Origin: Anas platyrhynchos
Taxonomy: Eukaryota > Chordata > Aves > Anseriformes > Anatidae
DNA length: 64,000 nt
Assembly: GCF_047663525.1 (NCBI RefSeq)
Contig: NC_092603.1
Coordinates: forward strand, 1,191,001-1,255,000
Direction of reading: 5' to 3'
Shown: positions 21,372-34,000 of the stretch, one piece after another
Position numbering within the stretch: the stretch's first letter is position 1
Layout: every line of letters starts with the position of its first letter
Notes under the pieces: generated by a model
The model's input: the letters and a program-made list of their open reading frames with translations, nothing else
The model's database searches: none
What the model was told of the DNA's origin: nothing
Made by a program: the position numbers and the translations under genes

Positions 21372-24300
21372 ATGGATCCCGGCCGCCCGGGCCGCCAGCG
21401 GGCCCCCGATTGCGTCCGCCGGCAGAAACGCCGGGAGCTGGACGCCCGCCGCAGCAAGTGCCGCATCCGCCTGGGGGGCCACCTGGAGCAGTGGTGTCGC
21501 CTCAAGGAGCAGCTGGGCTTCTCCCTGCACTCCCAGCTGGCCAAATTCCTCCTCGACAGGTCCGTAGCCCAGAAAAACCCCCAAAATACCCCCCAAAAAA
21601 AACGTGGGTTCGGGCAACCTTCAGGTCGATCACGCTGCCTCCTCCTTCCGCAGGTACAGCTCCCAGGGTTGTGTTTTGAGCCCAGGTAGGTGCCTTTTTC
21701 CCCTTGGCTACCCCCCATCTACATTTTATTTTATATTTTTTCACCCAAAATGCGTTTATTGTGAAAATTTGCATTGCACGACACCCTTTCCTGGGAGGAG
21801 ATGCTTGCGGCGGCGTGGGGATGGGGTCTCCATGGCGGTGACTCTTGCCCCATTGGTTTGTTGGGGATGTTGGTCCCCTCCCCCAGCTGCTTTTTTGGGG
21901 TCTTTGTGAGGTTTTGGGGTTGTGAAAGAAGGGAAGAAGCCAGCTGTGAGGGTGCTCGTGGGGTGGGGACACCAGGAGGTTGGAGGTGGGGAGGTGGCAG
22001 AAGGAGCCCTTTGACGTTGTCCCAACACCAAAAAATCTTCAATTGGCTTCGCAGAACCAAAAATCAACCCAAAAGGCGAATTTTTGGACCTGTTCATCAC
22101 CGAATCGCTTTATTTTTCATACCCTAACCCAGGACCAAGCACCCCAGAACCCAGCCTTCTCCACGCCGATGCCTTGCAGCGCCTGGTCGCCCTCTCCCAC
22201 GGCCACGGCCAGGAGTGCGGCTTCGTCCCCGACGTGAAGCCCCCAGCCTCGGGCAGCCCAGCCCAGCTGGTGTGGGAGTGCGTGGCCGGTCACAGCTTCT
22301 CCTGGGGCGTCCCCACCGTGGCCGATGGCCAACAGCCGTGGGGAGTCACCGAGGAAGATTTGGGGTCCAATTCCCCACTGGTCCCAAGGCGCCGGCGGTC
22401 GTTGCGGCGGGCAGGGCTCGTTGCCGAGCCCAAGATGGACGGATCCAGCCCCAAAAAGGATGGTGCTGAAGCAGAGGTGGCAGCTTGGTCACCCGCTGGT
22501 GATGGAAACCAGAGGGAGGAGGCGGGTGAAAGCAGTGATGGAGGTGAGGTTGGGTGGTGGTCCTCCTCGTCTTCAGCTGGGAGGAAGGTGGGCTCCCGTG
22601 CTCTGCTCTCATTTCACTGTTGGCCTCTTGTAGTCCAAATTAGAAGATTTTTGGGTGGTCCCAAGGCTCTGGTAGTCCAAAAGTAGAAGACGTTTGGGTG
22701 GTCCCAAGTCTCTGGTAGGCCAAAAGTAGATCTTTGGGTGGTCCAAAGGCTCTGGTAGTCCAAAAGTAGAAGACCTTTGGGTGGTCCCAAGTCTCTGGTA
22801 GTCTAAAATTAGATCTTGGGTGGTCCCAAGGCTCTGGTAGTCCAAAAGTAGAAGATCTTTGGGTGGTCCCAAGTCTCTTGTAGTCTAAAATGAGATCTTT
22901 GGGTGGTCCCAAGGCTCTGGTAGTCCAAATTAGAAGATCTTTGGGTGGTCCCAAGGCTCTGGTAGGCCAAAAGTAGATTTTTGGGTGGTCCCACGTCCCC
23001 GGTAGTCCAAAAGTAGAAGATCTTGCTGACCCCACGTAGGTAGAGCTCTCAGAAGTTTCTCCATTTAGCCAAGATCAAGGAGAAAACCTTCTTCTTTCCT
23101 GTCTTAGCTACTTCAGAAGAGGTTGAACTTTCCAGGAGAGGATTTTGGAGTGACTTGGCCAGCAGAAGGGCACAATCTGCTCTCCAACACCTGCAGGCTC
23201 CCCGGTCCTGCTGCCAAATCCACTCCTCCTTCTTCTGCATCTCCAAGACTTTGGGTGAAAGAGTCCTGCCTTACCTCACCACCACTCCTTTCATTTCCTC
23301 GCAGCTCCCCGAGGGCAGATGGAGGTGGCAACCACAGGACTGGACCATGAGAGGTGAGTGGTGGCCCTGTGGGGCTTTCCCCCGGCCCAAAACACCAAAA
23401 ATTGGGGTTTCCTGAGCTGAAGCTTGCACCTGAACGCAGTCATCCTTGAGCTCTTTGCACCCATGGCATCTTCTGACAGCAACACCACCATTTAATGAAG
23501 TTTCTATAAAAAAATTACCGCTGGGACATAGCAGAGCTGATTTTGGCCATTGCATTTTGGCAGCACACCCATGTTGGAGGAGAAACCGGAGCAGGGCAGC
23601 GCGTCTCAGGAAGAAGAGGAGGAAGAGGAGGACGAGGACTTCGCCGAGGATGATGACCTTGCCTACACCGATGACCTGCGTGATGAGAACTACCACCCGT
23701 CTCTGGACAGGTGAAGAGTGCCTAGAGGCTGGTGGCCAACCGTGGCTCAACGGTGGCCAACGGGGCCCGACTGTGCCCCAACTGTGGTCAACGGGGCCCA
23801 GTGGTGGCCAAGAGCAGCCAACTGTGCCCCAACAGTGGCCAACGGGGCACAACCATGCCCCAACCATGGTCAACAGGGCTCAACGGTGGCCAAGAGCAGC
23901 CAACCGTGCCCCAACCATGGTCAACAGGGCCCAGTGGTGGCCAAGAGTGGCCAACCGTGCCCCAAATGTGGTCAATGGGGCCCAACCATGGTCAACAGGG
24001 CCCAATGGTGGCCAAGAGCAGCCAACCGTGCCCCAGTGGTGGCCAACGGGGCCCAACCATGGTCAACAGGGCCCAATGGTGGCCAAGAGTGGCCAACCAT
24101 GCCACAAATGTGGTCAGCGGGGCCCAACCGTGCCCCAACAGTGGCCAACAGGGCCCAATGGTGGCCAAGAGCGGCCAACCGTGCCCCAACCATGGTCAAC
24201 AAGGCCCAATGGTGGCCAAGAGCAGCCAACTGTGCCCCAAATGTGGTCAATGGGGCCCAACCGTGCCCCAACCATGGCCAACAGGGCCCAGTGGTGGCCA

Positions 24301-27300
24301 AGGGCACCCAATGGTGGCCAACCACCTAAACCATCTTGCCCATCCTGTGTCTCTCTTCTCCCCCAGCGACTCGGAGCTGCAGAGACGCCAAAGCCAGCCA
24401 AAATCCCGCAAGAAACCCGTGAAAGAGGAGCAGAGCCCAAGCGAGCCGAGCCCGATCGATTCCAGCCCAGCAGAGGAGAGGGGTGGGCGAGTCAGGTGAG
24501 CGGGGAAGACCACGGCGGTGGCTACTGAATGAGCATTTGGGGGCATCTTGGACACGCTGCTGCTTTCTGGGCTGAGAAACCACATGGAAAACTACCCAAA
24601 AGTTGTAAAAATGCGTGAAGTTCAAGGGAGAGGTCTGCGTGTTTGCAAAGGGAGGTGACAAAGTCACCTGGAATCAGGTTTTAGTCCTCGTTGGGGCAGA
24701 GCTGCTGGCACCTGGCCTCGTCTTGTGCTGAAGCTTGAGAGGAGGGATCTGGCTGCTGGTCTTGATGGGGGAGTCATTCATGGTGTCTCCTTTGTGGCCA
24801 CGCACGTGTCTGCTGCCTTGGGTGCTTCAGCACCCAGCCTGGAGCTGGTCCCAAGCACGGGTGGCCACGGAGCAGAGATTTGGTGGCCTCCAGAAGGGTG
24901 AAACCACCTCCAGAAACACCAGAGGTGGTTTGGTTGGTCCGGTGGACCAGATGGCCCGTAGCGATGGCAGCACTCATCCAACCTCAAGCCTTGGTCGAAG
25001 GACGTCCTTCTCAGGACCACAAGTGTTGAATTTGCGAGCACTTTGAGGCTGAGTTATGGTTTAGCCACTCCTGCCCAGCCACGTGGGCTCAAAAATTCCC
25101 GTTTTCACTCAAAATGAGATGGGAGGGTGGAGTAGTTGCTCAGTTCCAGGCATCTTTTAAGCAGGAAGAGTCAATTCTGGCCGCCCCCGTGAGGGTTGGT
25201 CTTGATGCTTTGCCTCTCGGGTCTCACACACAAGGAGTCATCATCACCTTCCTGGATTTTCTTCCAATACAAGGGCATTTAAAAAAAAATGTAAAAAACA
25301 CAACTTTTTACTTGGAGTTAGCTGGAGCGACCACTTATCTGCTCTTACCTTTGTGTGCCCTTGAGAGAAGACACCAAAACGCACCCCCCCAAACCTTAGC
25401 AGGTAAGTATTGCACGCTTCCACGAAGGTTTTTGTATTTATTTTTTTCACTTTGGCATGCTTTTACCACTTCGTTTCGCTTCTCAACGCCCTCCCTGTCT
25501 CTTGCAGGAGCTCAGGAGCCACCTAGGAGCTTGCTGGAAGAGAGGACGTGTTCCCAAAAAGTCGTTCCAGAAAGATAAATGAAATGGTAAATCTGGCACT
25601 TGCCTTTCTTTTCTCCTTTTTTGGGTTACACCAAGGGATGCCAGGCACTCAAATTCAATTTGTCAGGAAAGGTTTGGTTTCGCTGGTCTCTGTTGACACC
25701 AAAAATGAAGTAAGAGAGGGATTTTTTCACACCTCTGTGGTATTTGGGGGTTCTGCACGCTTCCCACTTGTCACCTTCACGTTCAAACCCCCAAAAACCT
25801 CAAGATGGACCCAAAAACCTCTTGGGATTTTCAGATGTGGCTGATAAAAGTGGCTATTAACTTGCTTGTGCAAAAAGCAGGGTGGGGGGGAAGCATTTAA
25901 CACCCCTCCAAATTAAATTTGAGGTCAGTGTTGCGCTTTTGATGAGTTTGATTACAGTTGTCGTACTCGGACTTAGAAAATTTACTTTTTTTCCCCCAGT
26001 TTTGTAGCAGAAAGTGGAAGAATGGAGAAAAAAGACTGTTCTAAGAGGAAAAGATGGCTCATCCTGCACAGCCTCTTCTCGCTGCCCTACGGTAATGCCA
26101 CCCTGAGCTGATAAAAAAACACTTTGAGAAGATTGTAGACAAAGATGCCCGGCCAAAAAACAAAAATTTTATTCAGATGCAGTCTGGCGTGGCCATCTAT
26201 GAACAATCTCTCTGTCTTGCCCCATAAAAACATCCATTTTTTAAAAAAATCTCTCTCTGATTGCAGGATATCAGCCAGGAATAGCTGCTCTTTCCACAAA
26301 ACCATGGATAAAGCTGAAAAAAAAAACATAGATGAAACCTGTTTTGATGGGAACGAGCACTCAGCGAGGTGGACACGAGGATGACGACGATCAGAGATGC
26401 ACTAGGACACTTCCAAAAACCCTGTTAAAGACTTTTGTAATGAATAATAAAGATTTTTATTTCTCTTTACGGTGTCTGAAAGGTGCGTTTGTTAACCTCG
26501 TTGCCTGCTGCGAGGCGGGGGGAAGAAATATTTAAGTGGTTTTCTTTAGTTTTTAAGACTTTCTAATTTTGGAAGGGGAAGAGTTGGCCAAAGGATGGTT
26601 TGGTTGGCCAAAGGATGGTTTGGTTGTCCAAAGGATGGTTCGAACGCCGTGGTCTTTTTGGAAACCATCAACTTGTGGCTGCTTTCCAGCTCCTCGGCTC
26701 TAAATTGAGGCAAGGAGAGGGGATTTTGGGGACAGGAGCCTCGCTCAAGACCTTTTTTTTCCTCTTCCAGCTGCAAGCGGCGAACGCGGTCGTGCGACGA
26801 GGACGTGGCCCAGATCGGCCCCAAAAGGATCAGGTAGAGAGGGCTCCGGGAAGGGGAGGATGAAAAAGTGCAAGTCAGCCCTTTGGGGCATAAAACGTGG
26901 TGGGACATTTTTCTTGTCCCTCCTGCTGCGGTGGGAGGCTCCTATTTGGCTAATATTAAGCTTCTGGGGGATAAAAATGATGGGGGACGGAGGGGGATTC
27001 GCTCTTTTCTCAGCTCTCCTTGCTCACCCTGATAATTCCTCGCTCTTCCAGGAAGGCAGCGAAACGTGAAATCCTCCTCTGCGACTTCGAAGGCTGTGGC
27101 AAGATCTTCTCCAACCGCCAGTACCTGAACGTGAGGCCGGTGGTGGTGGGGAGGGAGGGACCCAAATCCCTTTTTTTTTGTGCACGGGAGGTTCAGCCGA
27201 GCGCCTTCATCCCTCCTGCTCCCTGCTTTGAGCCTCTCCTGTGGTCACTTTTGAGCCAGATTTTGTCTCCTGAGCTCCGTTTTTGACTATTCTGAGATGG

Positions 27301-28772
27301 ATTTGGAGATCCCAAACTTTTTTAAAGTGGGAATTTTTGACTTTATGAACCAGCTGGAATTTATGAAATGGAATTTTTTCCACCAGCCTGCTCAGCCCAG
27401 GGGATTGCTCCCAGTCCCACCTTCTGCTTTGGACCAAAAAGATGAATATTGTAGTTGGAAGATGCCCCAGGGCTTGCTCCAAGTGCAGGTTCTTGGTGAG
27501 GGATTTTTGGGGTGGCGATCTTCATTCCTGTCTTTTTTTCCCCGTATTGCAGCACCACAAGAAGTACCAGCACGTCCACCAGAAGACCTTCACCTGCTCG
27601 GAGCCCAGCTGCGGCAAGTCCTTCAACTTCAAGAAGCACCTCAAGGAGCACGAGAAGCTGCACAGCGGTGAGCCAGCCGCCTCCATCCCTTATCAGACGC
27701 CTTTCCCGGGCTGCTCCCACCTCCTCGACCCTATTTCCATACCATTATTTCCTATTTTCTCCCTTTTTTGACCCGTTTACCTTCTAGACGACCACATCAG
27801 CTTGTTTTTTTTTTGTCCATCTCTCGTTCCTCTCCATTTCTGTGCTGGCAAAGCATCCCGGCTCCTAAAACACACCCCAAAATCATCATCTGGGTTCCTC
27901 TTCGAGGCTAAAACATTATTTTTTGGTGTTTTCCTCCTGCCTTGCAGACAAACGGGACTACATCTGCGAGTTCTGCGCCCGCTCCTTCCGCACCAGCAGC
28001 AACCTGATCATCCACCGGCGCATCCACACGGGGGAGAAACCCCTGCAGTGAGTTCCCATCCCATCCCTTAACGATTTGGGGTCACCTCGCTGGCATCATT
28101 GCTCCTCCACATCAATTTTCCTGCTCCACGTCAATTTTCCTGCTCCAGCAAACGGCACCTGGCTGCAAAATTCGGGGTGCAAGCACGGGGTTGATTGGAG
28201 GAAGCTCAAATTAAGCCATTTTTTGTAGGGTTTTTGGGGAGAGCAATGCGTTTCCTTCCCTCTAGGGTGTGCTGAAGCCACGCAGAGCCCTGAGGTTGCT
28301 CAGCTGATTAAAAAAAATTTGCAGATTAAGATGTGACAAAGCACAGATTTACGTGCCTCCCCCTTCTGCTTCCCTGCTTTATCCCCCTGTAGGATTTTTT
28401 CCCCTCTTACACCCCGTCCCGTTTCCTCCTAGGTGCGAGATCTGCGGCTTCACCTGCCGCCAGAAAGCCTCCCTCAACTGGCACATGAAGAAGCACGACG
28501 CCGACTCCTTCTACCAGTTCTCCTGCGACATCTGCGGCAAGAAATTCGAGAAGAGGGACAACGTCACCGCTCACAAGAGCAAAAGCCACCCCGAAACCCC
28601 CGGCGGACCCCCCCAAGCCGTGCCATCCGAGCCTCCCAGCCTCCTGGGGACTGGGATGGGGCAAACGGAGGCGCTGGGGGCATTTGGGGTAGAGCAGGAG
28701 GAGCCCCAAAGCGGGGAGGAGAGGGGAGAAGCGGAGAAAAGCGAGGGGCAGCCGCCTCCTGTCGCTGAATAA
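21372..28772 (+). CDS. ZNF692: Zinc finger protein 692 (AREBP) orthologue
   Basis: Twelve coding exons: 21372-21559, 21654-21685, 22133-22543, 23305-23353, 23564-23710, 24367-24495, 26267-26368, 26771-26833, 27052-27130, 27553-27667, 27948-28047, 28433-28772; 1,755 nt, 584 aa. The N-terminus has the family block [18 protein letters not shown] and [13 protein letters not shown]. An acidic low-complexity middle follows (exon 5, E/D run), then [15 protein letters not shown], and five C2H2 fingers at about 384-407, 415-437, 445-465, 473-493 and 503-524. ZNF692 is known as a nuclear DNA-binding repressor at the AICAR response element and for nucleolar/ribosome biogenesis roles. Exons 4 and 7 are supported by splice sites and phase only; the finger exons are certain. 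Exon 1 follows the C-rich minisatellite without a gap. Confidence 0.93.
22632..23030. repeat. Minisatellite in ZNF692 intron 3
   Basis: About eight copies of a roughly 46-base unit, TTTGGGTGGTCCCAAGGCTC followed by TGGTAGTCCAAAAGTAGAAG, with point changes and small deletions between copies. Confidence 0.9.
23715..24340. repeat. Minisatellite in ZNF692 intron 5
   Basis: Imperfect repeats built from GTGGCCAACGGGGCCC, CAACCATGGTCAACAGGG and CCAATGGTGGCCAAGAGC blocks. All three forward frames and several reverse frames stay open for hundreds of codons because the unit lacks stops. Retention of this intron would add an immediate stop (TGA at 23712-23714 in the exon 5 frame). Confidence 0.9.
24496..26266 (+). 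other. ZNF692 intron 6, no other gene seen
   Basis: A 1.77-kb intron. A stretch 25509-25578 after a good CAG acceptor is open in one frame, but its phase does not fit exon 6 and it ends in a stop; it could be an alternative terminal exon. Confidence 0.5.
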
Positions 28773-29137
28773 GGGCGGTTTTGGGGCAGAATTTGGGAGA
28801 TGGTGGTGAGGTCGGGAGCAAAATTCGTCTCTGGACTCATCCAGCGGGGACCAAAACCCTCCTCGGAGGAGGGCAGGAGCTGAAAATGATGCTGGATCCT
28901 CCAGGAGGCACCGACCTCGCGTCCCAGTGCCAAAAAACAAGGAAAAAACAAGAAAAAACAAGAAAAAAAAAAAAAAAACACAAGAAAAAACAAGAAAAAA
29001 CAAGAAAAATCAAGGGGCCAAACGAGGACGGGGTGGCAGGGGGGCTTCCCTGCTCCTCCAGGGAAGCAAAGACCCCCCCATCACCTCCTCGCACGAGATG
29101 GGGGCTCGTTCTTCCTATATTTTGCGGCAGGATCCTC

Positions 29138-29143
29138 AATAAA
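29138..29143 (+). terminator. Polyadenylation signal of ZNF692
   Basis: AATAAA 366 bases after the stop codon, followed by T/G-rich sequence. An (A)nCAAG simple repeat lies at 28938-29010 in this 3' untranslated region. Confidence 0.75.
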
Positions 29144-30100
29144 AGAGTCGTTTTGTAGAAAATTACTGATTTGGCACGAAAAGCAGACAGGGTTTTATTC
29201 CCAGACCCAAGGTCATCACGATTTAGGGTAAAAAAAGGGGTGGGCTGGGAAGCCAAAGGTCGCCGGAGGGGATCCAAACTGGATGGGTTTTTTTAACACT
29301 AATTAGGGGTAATGTTTTTGTAAGCCCTATTAAAAGTTGTTAATTGTAGGGCTTCAGGAAGCTCTCCCCTACCCAATTTATCCCACAGGGCTTGAAAGCT
29401 GCAGGTCTCTGTACCTTTTCTGTACTTTTTTCCCTCTTTTTCCCCCTAGCCCCGAAGTATTTGCAGAATTTATGTATCCTAGAAGACCCTCAGCCCAAGA
29501 AAATTGGGGGAAATAAGGAGTATTTAAGGATTTATGGTTTTTTTTTTGGCACATATTTATCTATTTTTGATGTGGAAAGGAGCTGCTGGAATGGGGCTGG
29601 TTGTAGAAATTCAGCCAGGGCCCCCAAAAAAACAACAGAAATCTTCCAGGAACTTCCTTTTTTTTGGGGTTTCAGGATCCATCCTACAGCGATGAGACGC
29701 TCCCCGGGGGCTCGATGAAATATTTTAAGCAGCCAGACCCAAATCTGTCAGAATCAGGGCTCACTTTGGCCTCTGTTCTCCCATGGGGGGGATGCTGAGC
29801 CCCACGCAGCCCCGTGGCAGGGTTCTTCCAGTCCCACAGCAGCAAAAACCCAGCTTGAGACCCCCAAAAAAGCCCCCCCCTTTAAAATTTACCCTTTTGG
29901 GCAATAATGTTGAATATTTAACTCAACCCCTGTGCAGCGTTGAAGTCTCTGAGCACCAGGAGCTGCACAAATCCCATTAAAACCCCCCCCGTGCAATTTT
30001 TCCTCCCGTCCCATGTTTTGGGCACAAAAACCACGGAAGGAGGCGCTGGGTTGGGTTTTTTTTTTGTGTTTTTTTTTTTTTTTTCTTTTGCACAGCAACT
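29144..30100. other. Intergenic between convergent ZNF692 and TRIM
   Basis: No gene seen. T and C homopolymer runs, and a long T run at 30056-30084. Confidence 0.5.
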
Positions 30101-30106
30101 TTTATT
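30101..30106 (-). terminator. Distal polyadenylation signal candidate for TRIM
   Basis: AATAAA on the minus strand, 960 bases after the TRIM stop codon. A second AATAAA lies nearer at 30865-30870 (minus). If the distal one is used, 30101-31065 is TRIM 3' untranslated region; nothing else is recognised there. Confidence 0.4.
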
Positions 30107-30864
30107 TCCCCACTAAACAGAGTAAACAGGGCAAAGAGACGTAACAGCATCGCGAGGGGGGGGCACACGAGGGTGGGCAGGGTGTAAGCACGCGCGAGGT
30201 CACACCTAAAAAACGAGCCTTCCCCCCCCTTCCCCACCCCGCAGCCAAAATCCCCCAAACTGAGCCCAAAAGGAGACTCCGGGTTGGCAGCACGCCCACG
30301 GCTCTCCCAGCTTTTGGGGTGGCACCCAGCACCCCCAGCTCGCCCTGCCTCGGCCCTACAAACCTCAGCAATGGGAAGGGGGAGAAGATCGGGGGGTTTT
30401 TGCTCTCTAGTGGCAGCAAAAGACAGGCTGGGCCCCTTCCCAAGGAAGGGAAAAGCGAGGACAAAGGGGGAAAAAACTGCTAAAAAGGTGACCTGCAGAG
30501 GAACGGTGTCAGAAATCGGGGTTTGGGTACGGTACCTTTCCTCCTCACACAGGTTTTCTAGCCCTCGAGAGCTTTTCGGGGTGCACGAAGCAGGCGGCTT
30601 TGCTACGGGGCTGAAGGCAGGAAAGCGAAAAACCCCAAAGGAAAGCGAAAACCCCAAACGGGGCTCTTCTCCCTGGTTTGCCACGGGGGCAGCCAGCTTA
30701 AAACAAGGAGAAGGGGAAAGGGTTGCTTATAGGGCAGGCCAGAGCGTGAGGAAAGAGGAGAAAATAACCTCAGAGAGGGGCTCCTGAAGCAGCCGGGTTT
30801 GTCCACCCTCAACGGTTGATGCCCCCAGAAAACCTTTTTCGGGGTAAAAGCGACCCAAACGGTT

Positions 30865-30870
30865 TTTATT
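30865..30870 (-). terminator. Proximal polyadenylation signal of TRIM
   Basis: AATAAA on the minus strand about 196 bases after the TRIM stop codon at 31066-31068. Confidence 0.6.
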
Positions 30871-31065
30871 TTTTTCAAAATGCAACGAGAAAAAAAAAAA
30901 CAAAAAGAGGAAACTCCCCCCCTAAAGCTGAACTAGGAAACACGAACGAGTTTTGGGGGCTTTTTGTCTGAAAGCAAGGGGGGAAAAAAAAGGGAAGGGG
31001 ATCGGGGAACTACTTGCAGGTCACCTCGGGGAGGGAGGGAAGGAAAAAGAAAGAAATCAGACGGG

Positions 31066-34000
31066 TCAATTGCAAAGGGAGAGCGAGGAGCCCACATAGA
31101 AGAGCCAGAAGAAAGGGAAAATCTTTTCGGTGAAAGCGGCGGTGAAGGTGAAGATGGGAGCCATGTTATCGGCGTTGTAAAACGCCACCCAGCCGCCTTC
31201 GTAGTCCAGGTACACCCCGATCTTCCTGGGCCTCTCGCACAGGGACAGGGGCGTCTCCGGGGAGGTGAAAGCCTGGTACTGATCCCAATTTTTCCCCTTC
31301 CAGTTCAACCCCACCGCCCAAATCCCTTCCTCGGGCGCGAAGTCGATTTTTTCCTTCCTCCGCACCGACTCGCGGGCAGCCCCCAGCACCCAGCTCTCCC
31401 CGTCGCCCACCTCCACCTCCCAGTAATGCCTCCCAGCCACGAAACCCTCGGCCGCCAGCACGCAGAAGGAATAATCGAATCTTTTGGGGTTGGCGGGGAG
31501 CTCCTGGGGGGCACTCCGGAGCCTCACGCTCCTCTTGTCCTCCGACAGCACCAGGTAGGGGTTGGCCGTGTCCGGATCCAGAGAGAGATCGCCTGGAAAG
31601 AGATGAGGAGGTGAGGATCTGTGAGAAAAAAAAACACTTTCCACCCTAAATTTGGATTTCTGGCCCCAACCAGACGAGGCCAGCAGCAGGGATGGCACCA
31701 GCAACGAGTTTTAAGCCCAAAAAGCCACGTGGGAGCAAAAGTCAGGCCCCACTCTGTAATTAAAACAGAAATTTGGGTGTGCCAGCCTGCAAGCCTGAAG
31801 GCTGTCCCCAAAATATAAATTCTGGGGCAAAAATGGTGTTTTTAGTCAGTGCCACGTGCCAGAGAGGAAGGAGAATAAATATCCTCGGGTTTAAGGGCTG
31901 CTCTTGCCCTCCAGAGGCCCGGGAGGAGCAGAGGCTGCTCAATTTTTGGGTTTTTCCTTCCCCTGCCACCACAAAACCAGGCAGGGAAACTGCAGCTTCA
32001 CCCCTGAACCAAACGCCGAGGATTCAAAGTCCACCTCGGAGCAAAATCAACCCCCCACGAGCCGTGCCAAAGGTCTCTGTAGAGCAGAGCAGCTCAACGC
32101 TCCTCTTAACCCTGCAGTTTCCTACTAAAATTTGGAATTTGGGCCTCTTCTGGGCTCTTCCAGCAGCTGGATTATTTTTTTTGCCTCTTTTTTGGCAGCA
32201 CCAGTGACTTTTTTCTTCTCCTGACCTCTCAAAGGCCTTACCTCAAAAGATTTTTCCCCCTGAAAAGCTCAAACTGAGGTCAGAGCTGCAAAAATAAAGG
32301 TCAGACTGCCCCGTGAAAAAGCCAAACTGCTCACCTGTATCATTCTCCAACTCAAACCGAAGGTTTTCTGCAGGAAAAGAAAGAAATTTCGGTTCATTTA
32401 CGCATGGGGAATCCCCAGGGACTACCTACAAGTAGATGTCCTTGTTCCCTGCCTCGTGGGAAGCCACCAAACACGACTCTGTGAACCCAAAATGAGCTTT
32501 TCCAAGCAAAAACCCAAAGGAAATGTGATTTTCAAGCGAAAAGAACTTCTACTTTTCAAGGAAAAGCTCCTCAAACAATAAAAGCTCTCCCCCAAAGGGA
32601 GAAACAAACGAGAGCACAGCCCTGGTTCTCTTTTAGGAGAAATTAAGCACAAGGGAAACGCTTTTAAAGGTTTTTTTTTTTCCCAGTGCTCACCCTTGAA
32701 CTCCAGCAGGACCTCTTTCAGCACCGCGCTCTTCTGGGAGAAGCTCTTCAGTTTCTTCTCCAGCTCGGCAAAGCCGGCCTCCGGCTTGCAAAACATCCAG
32801 CTCTCAAAGCTGGGGAGGAAAAAAAAGCAGCGTTAGGAGCCCTCTGGAAAAAGAAAGCTCTTCCCAGTTAAACCAGCAAGGGCCCAGTTCGCTCACCTGC
32901 TTCCAGCCGTGGTGACAACCTGGAGAGAGGAAAAAAAAGCCTCAGTCAGTCCCACAAGCTCCAAAATCCACCCCAAAATCATTCCCTTCCCCTCAGGGGT
33001 CAGCTCCCCGTTGGTGTTTCAAGGGCAGGGAGCAGAGGGACTCACAATAAAGGCAAAATTTGTGTTTTTCACCCCCCTTTTCCTTTTTAGGGTGAGAATC
33101 CACAAATCCACAAATCTTAAAAATTAAGAAAAAAATCACAATTGCCATCGAGCTGCCAAGATTAAGATTCAGAATGAATTGATGATGAATTGAGAGAGAA
33201 ATAGAGAGAAATGGGAGATTTATTCTGATATTTTTTAGTCCTTGGCCCCAAAAGGGGCCAAAACCAACCTAGAAATTCTATGATTCTGTGTGAAAAAAGA
33301 TTTGTGAGGGTCAATTTTATCCCCACAGCTGCGGGGAGTTTTGGGAAGGGGCAGAAGAAGAGCAGCTCTGCAGGAAGCCAGGAAAACCCTGCATTAATCA
33401 GAGTTAATTAAGGGTCCCAAGCCCAAACTGCTCCCCAGCAGAGCACGTCGGCACCCCACGGTCTCTGTTACGGGGTTTTTTACCCCAAGGGTGCCAGAGG
33501 AGAGCTTTTTGGGGTTTTACACCCTGCTACACCATAACCTCCGGGTTGGGAGGATGCGTTTTAAGTTTCTCACCTGCCCGGACTGGTTCCCGGGGCCGTT
33601 TTCTCCTCCCTGTTCCCCCAACAATTTATCGAGCTGGGCGATCTCCTCGGAGAGCCTGGAGACGCTCTCATCTCTCCTCTTGACAATGTCTCTGTCTAAT
33701 TCCTCCAGGCGGGACAGCAGGAGCTGCTCCTTCTCCTCCAGGAAACCTCGCAGCTCCTTGCACTCGGCCACGATCTTCTGCCTCTCCACTTCTGTCTGCT
33801 TCTAAAAAGCCCGGGAGAGGGAAAATTTTGTGAGAGAGGCGGCCCCCGGGGGGGAACGGGGAAGGTTTTGGGAAGTTCCTCGCCCCCCCAAGCACTCACC
33901 AGCAAATCTTCGCTCTGCCTCTCCCTCTCGGCTTTGGCTTCTTCACGTCCTTTCCGCAGGGAGCTCAGATGTTCCTGCGGCACCTCCTGGAAGGAGGAAG

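Noticed and set aside
19943-21679. A 578-codon proline-rich open frame on +
   Set aside because: It is produced by the C-rich minisatellite, is not in the ZNF692 frame, and has no domain or protein-like composition.
23446-24528. Long open frames (up to 360 codons) on both strands across ZNF692 intron 5
   Set aside because: They come from a stop-free tandem repeat; real exon borders with GT-AG and matching phase flank it.
33245-33296. CR1 tail-like ATTCTATGATTCTGTG in a TRIM intron
   Set aside because: Only the short tail-like part is visible; too little to call an element with confidence.
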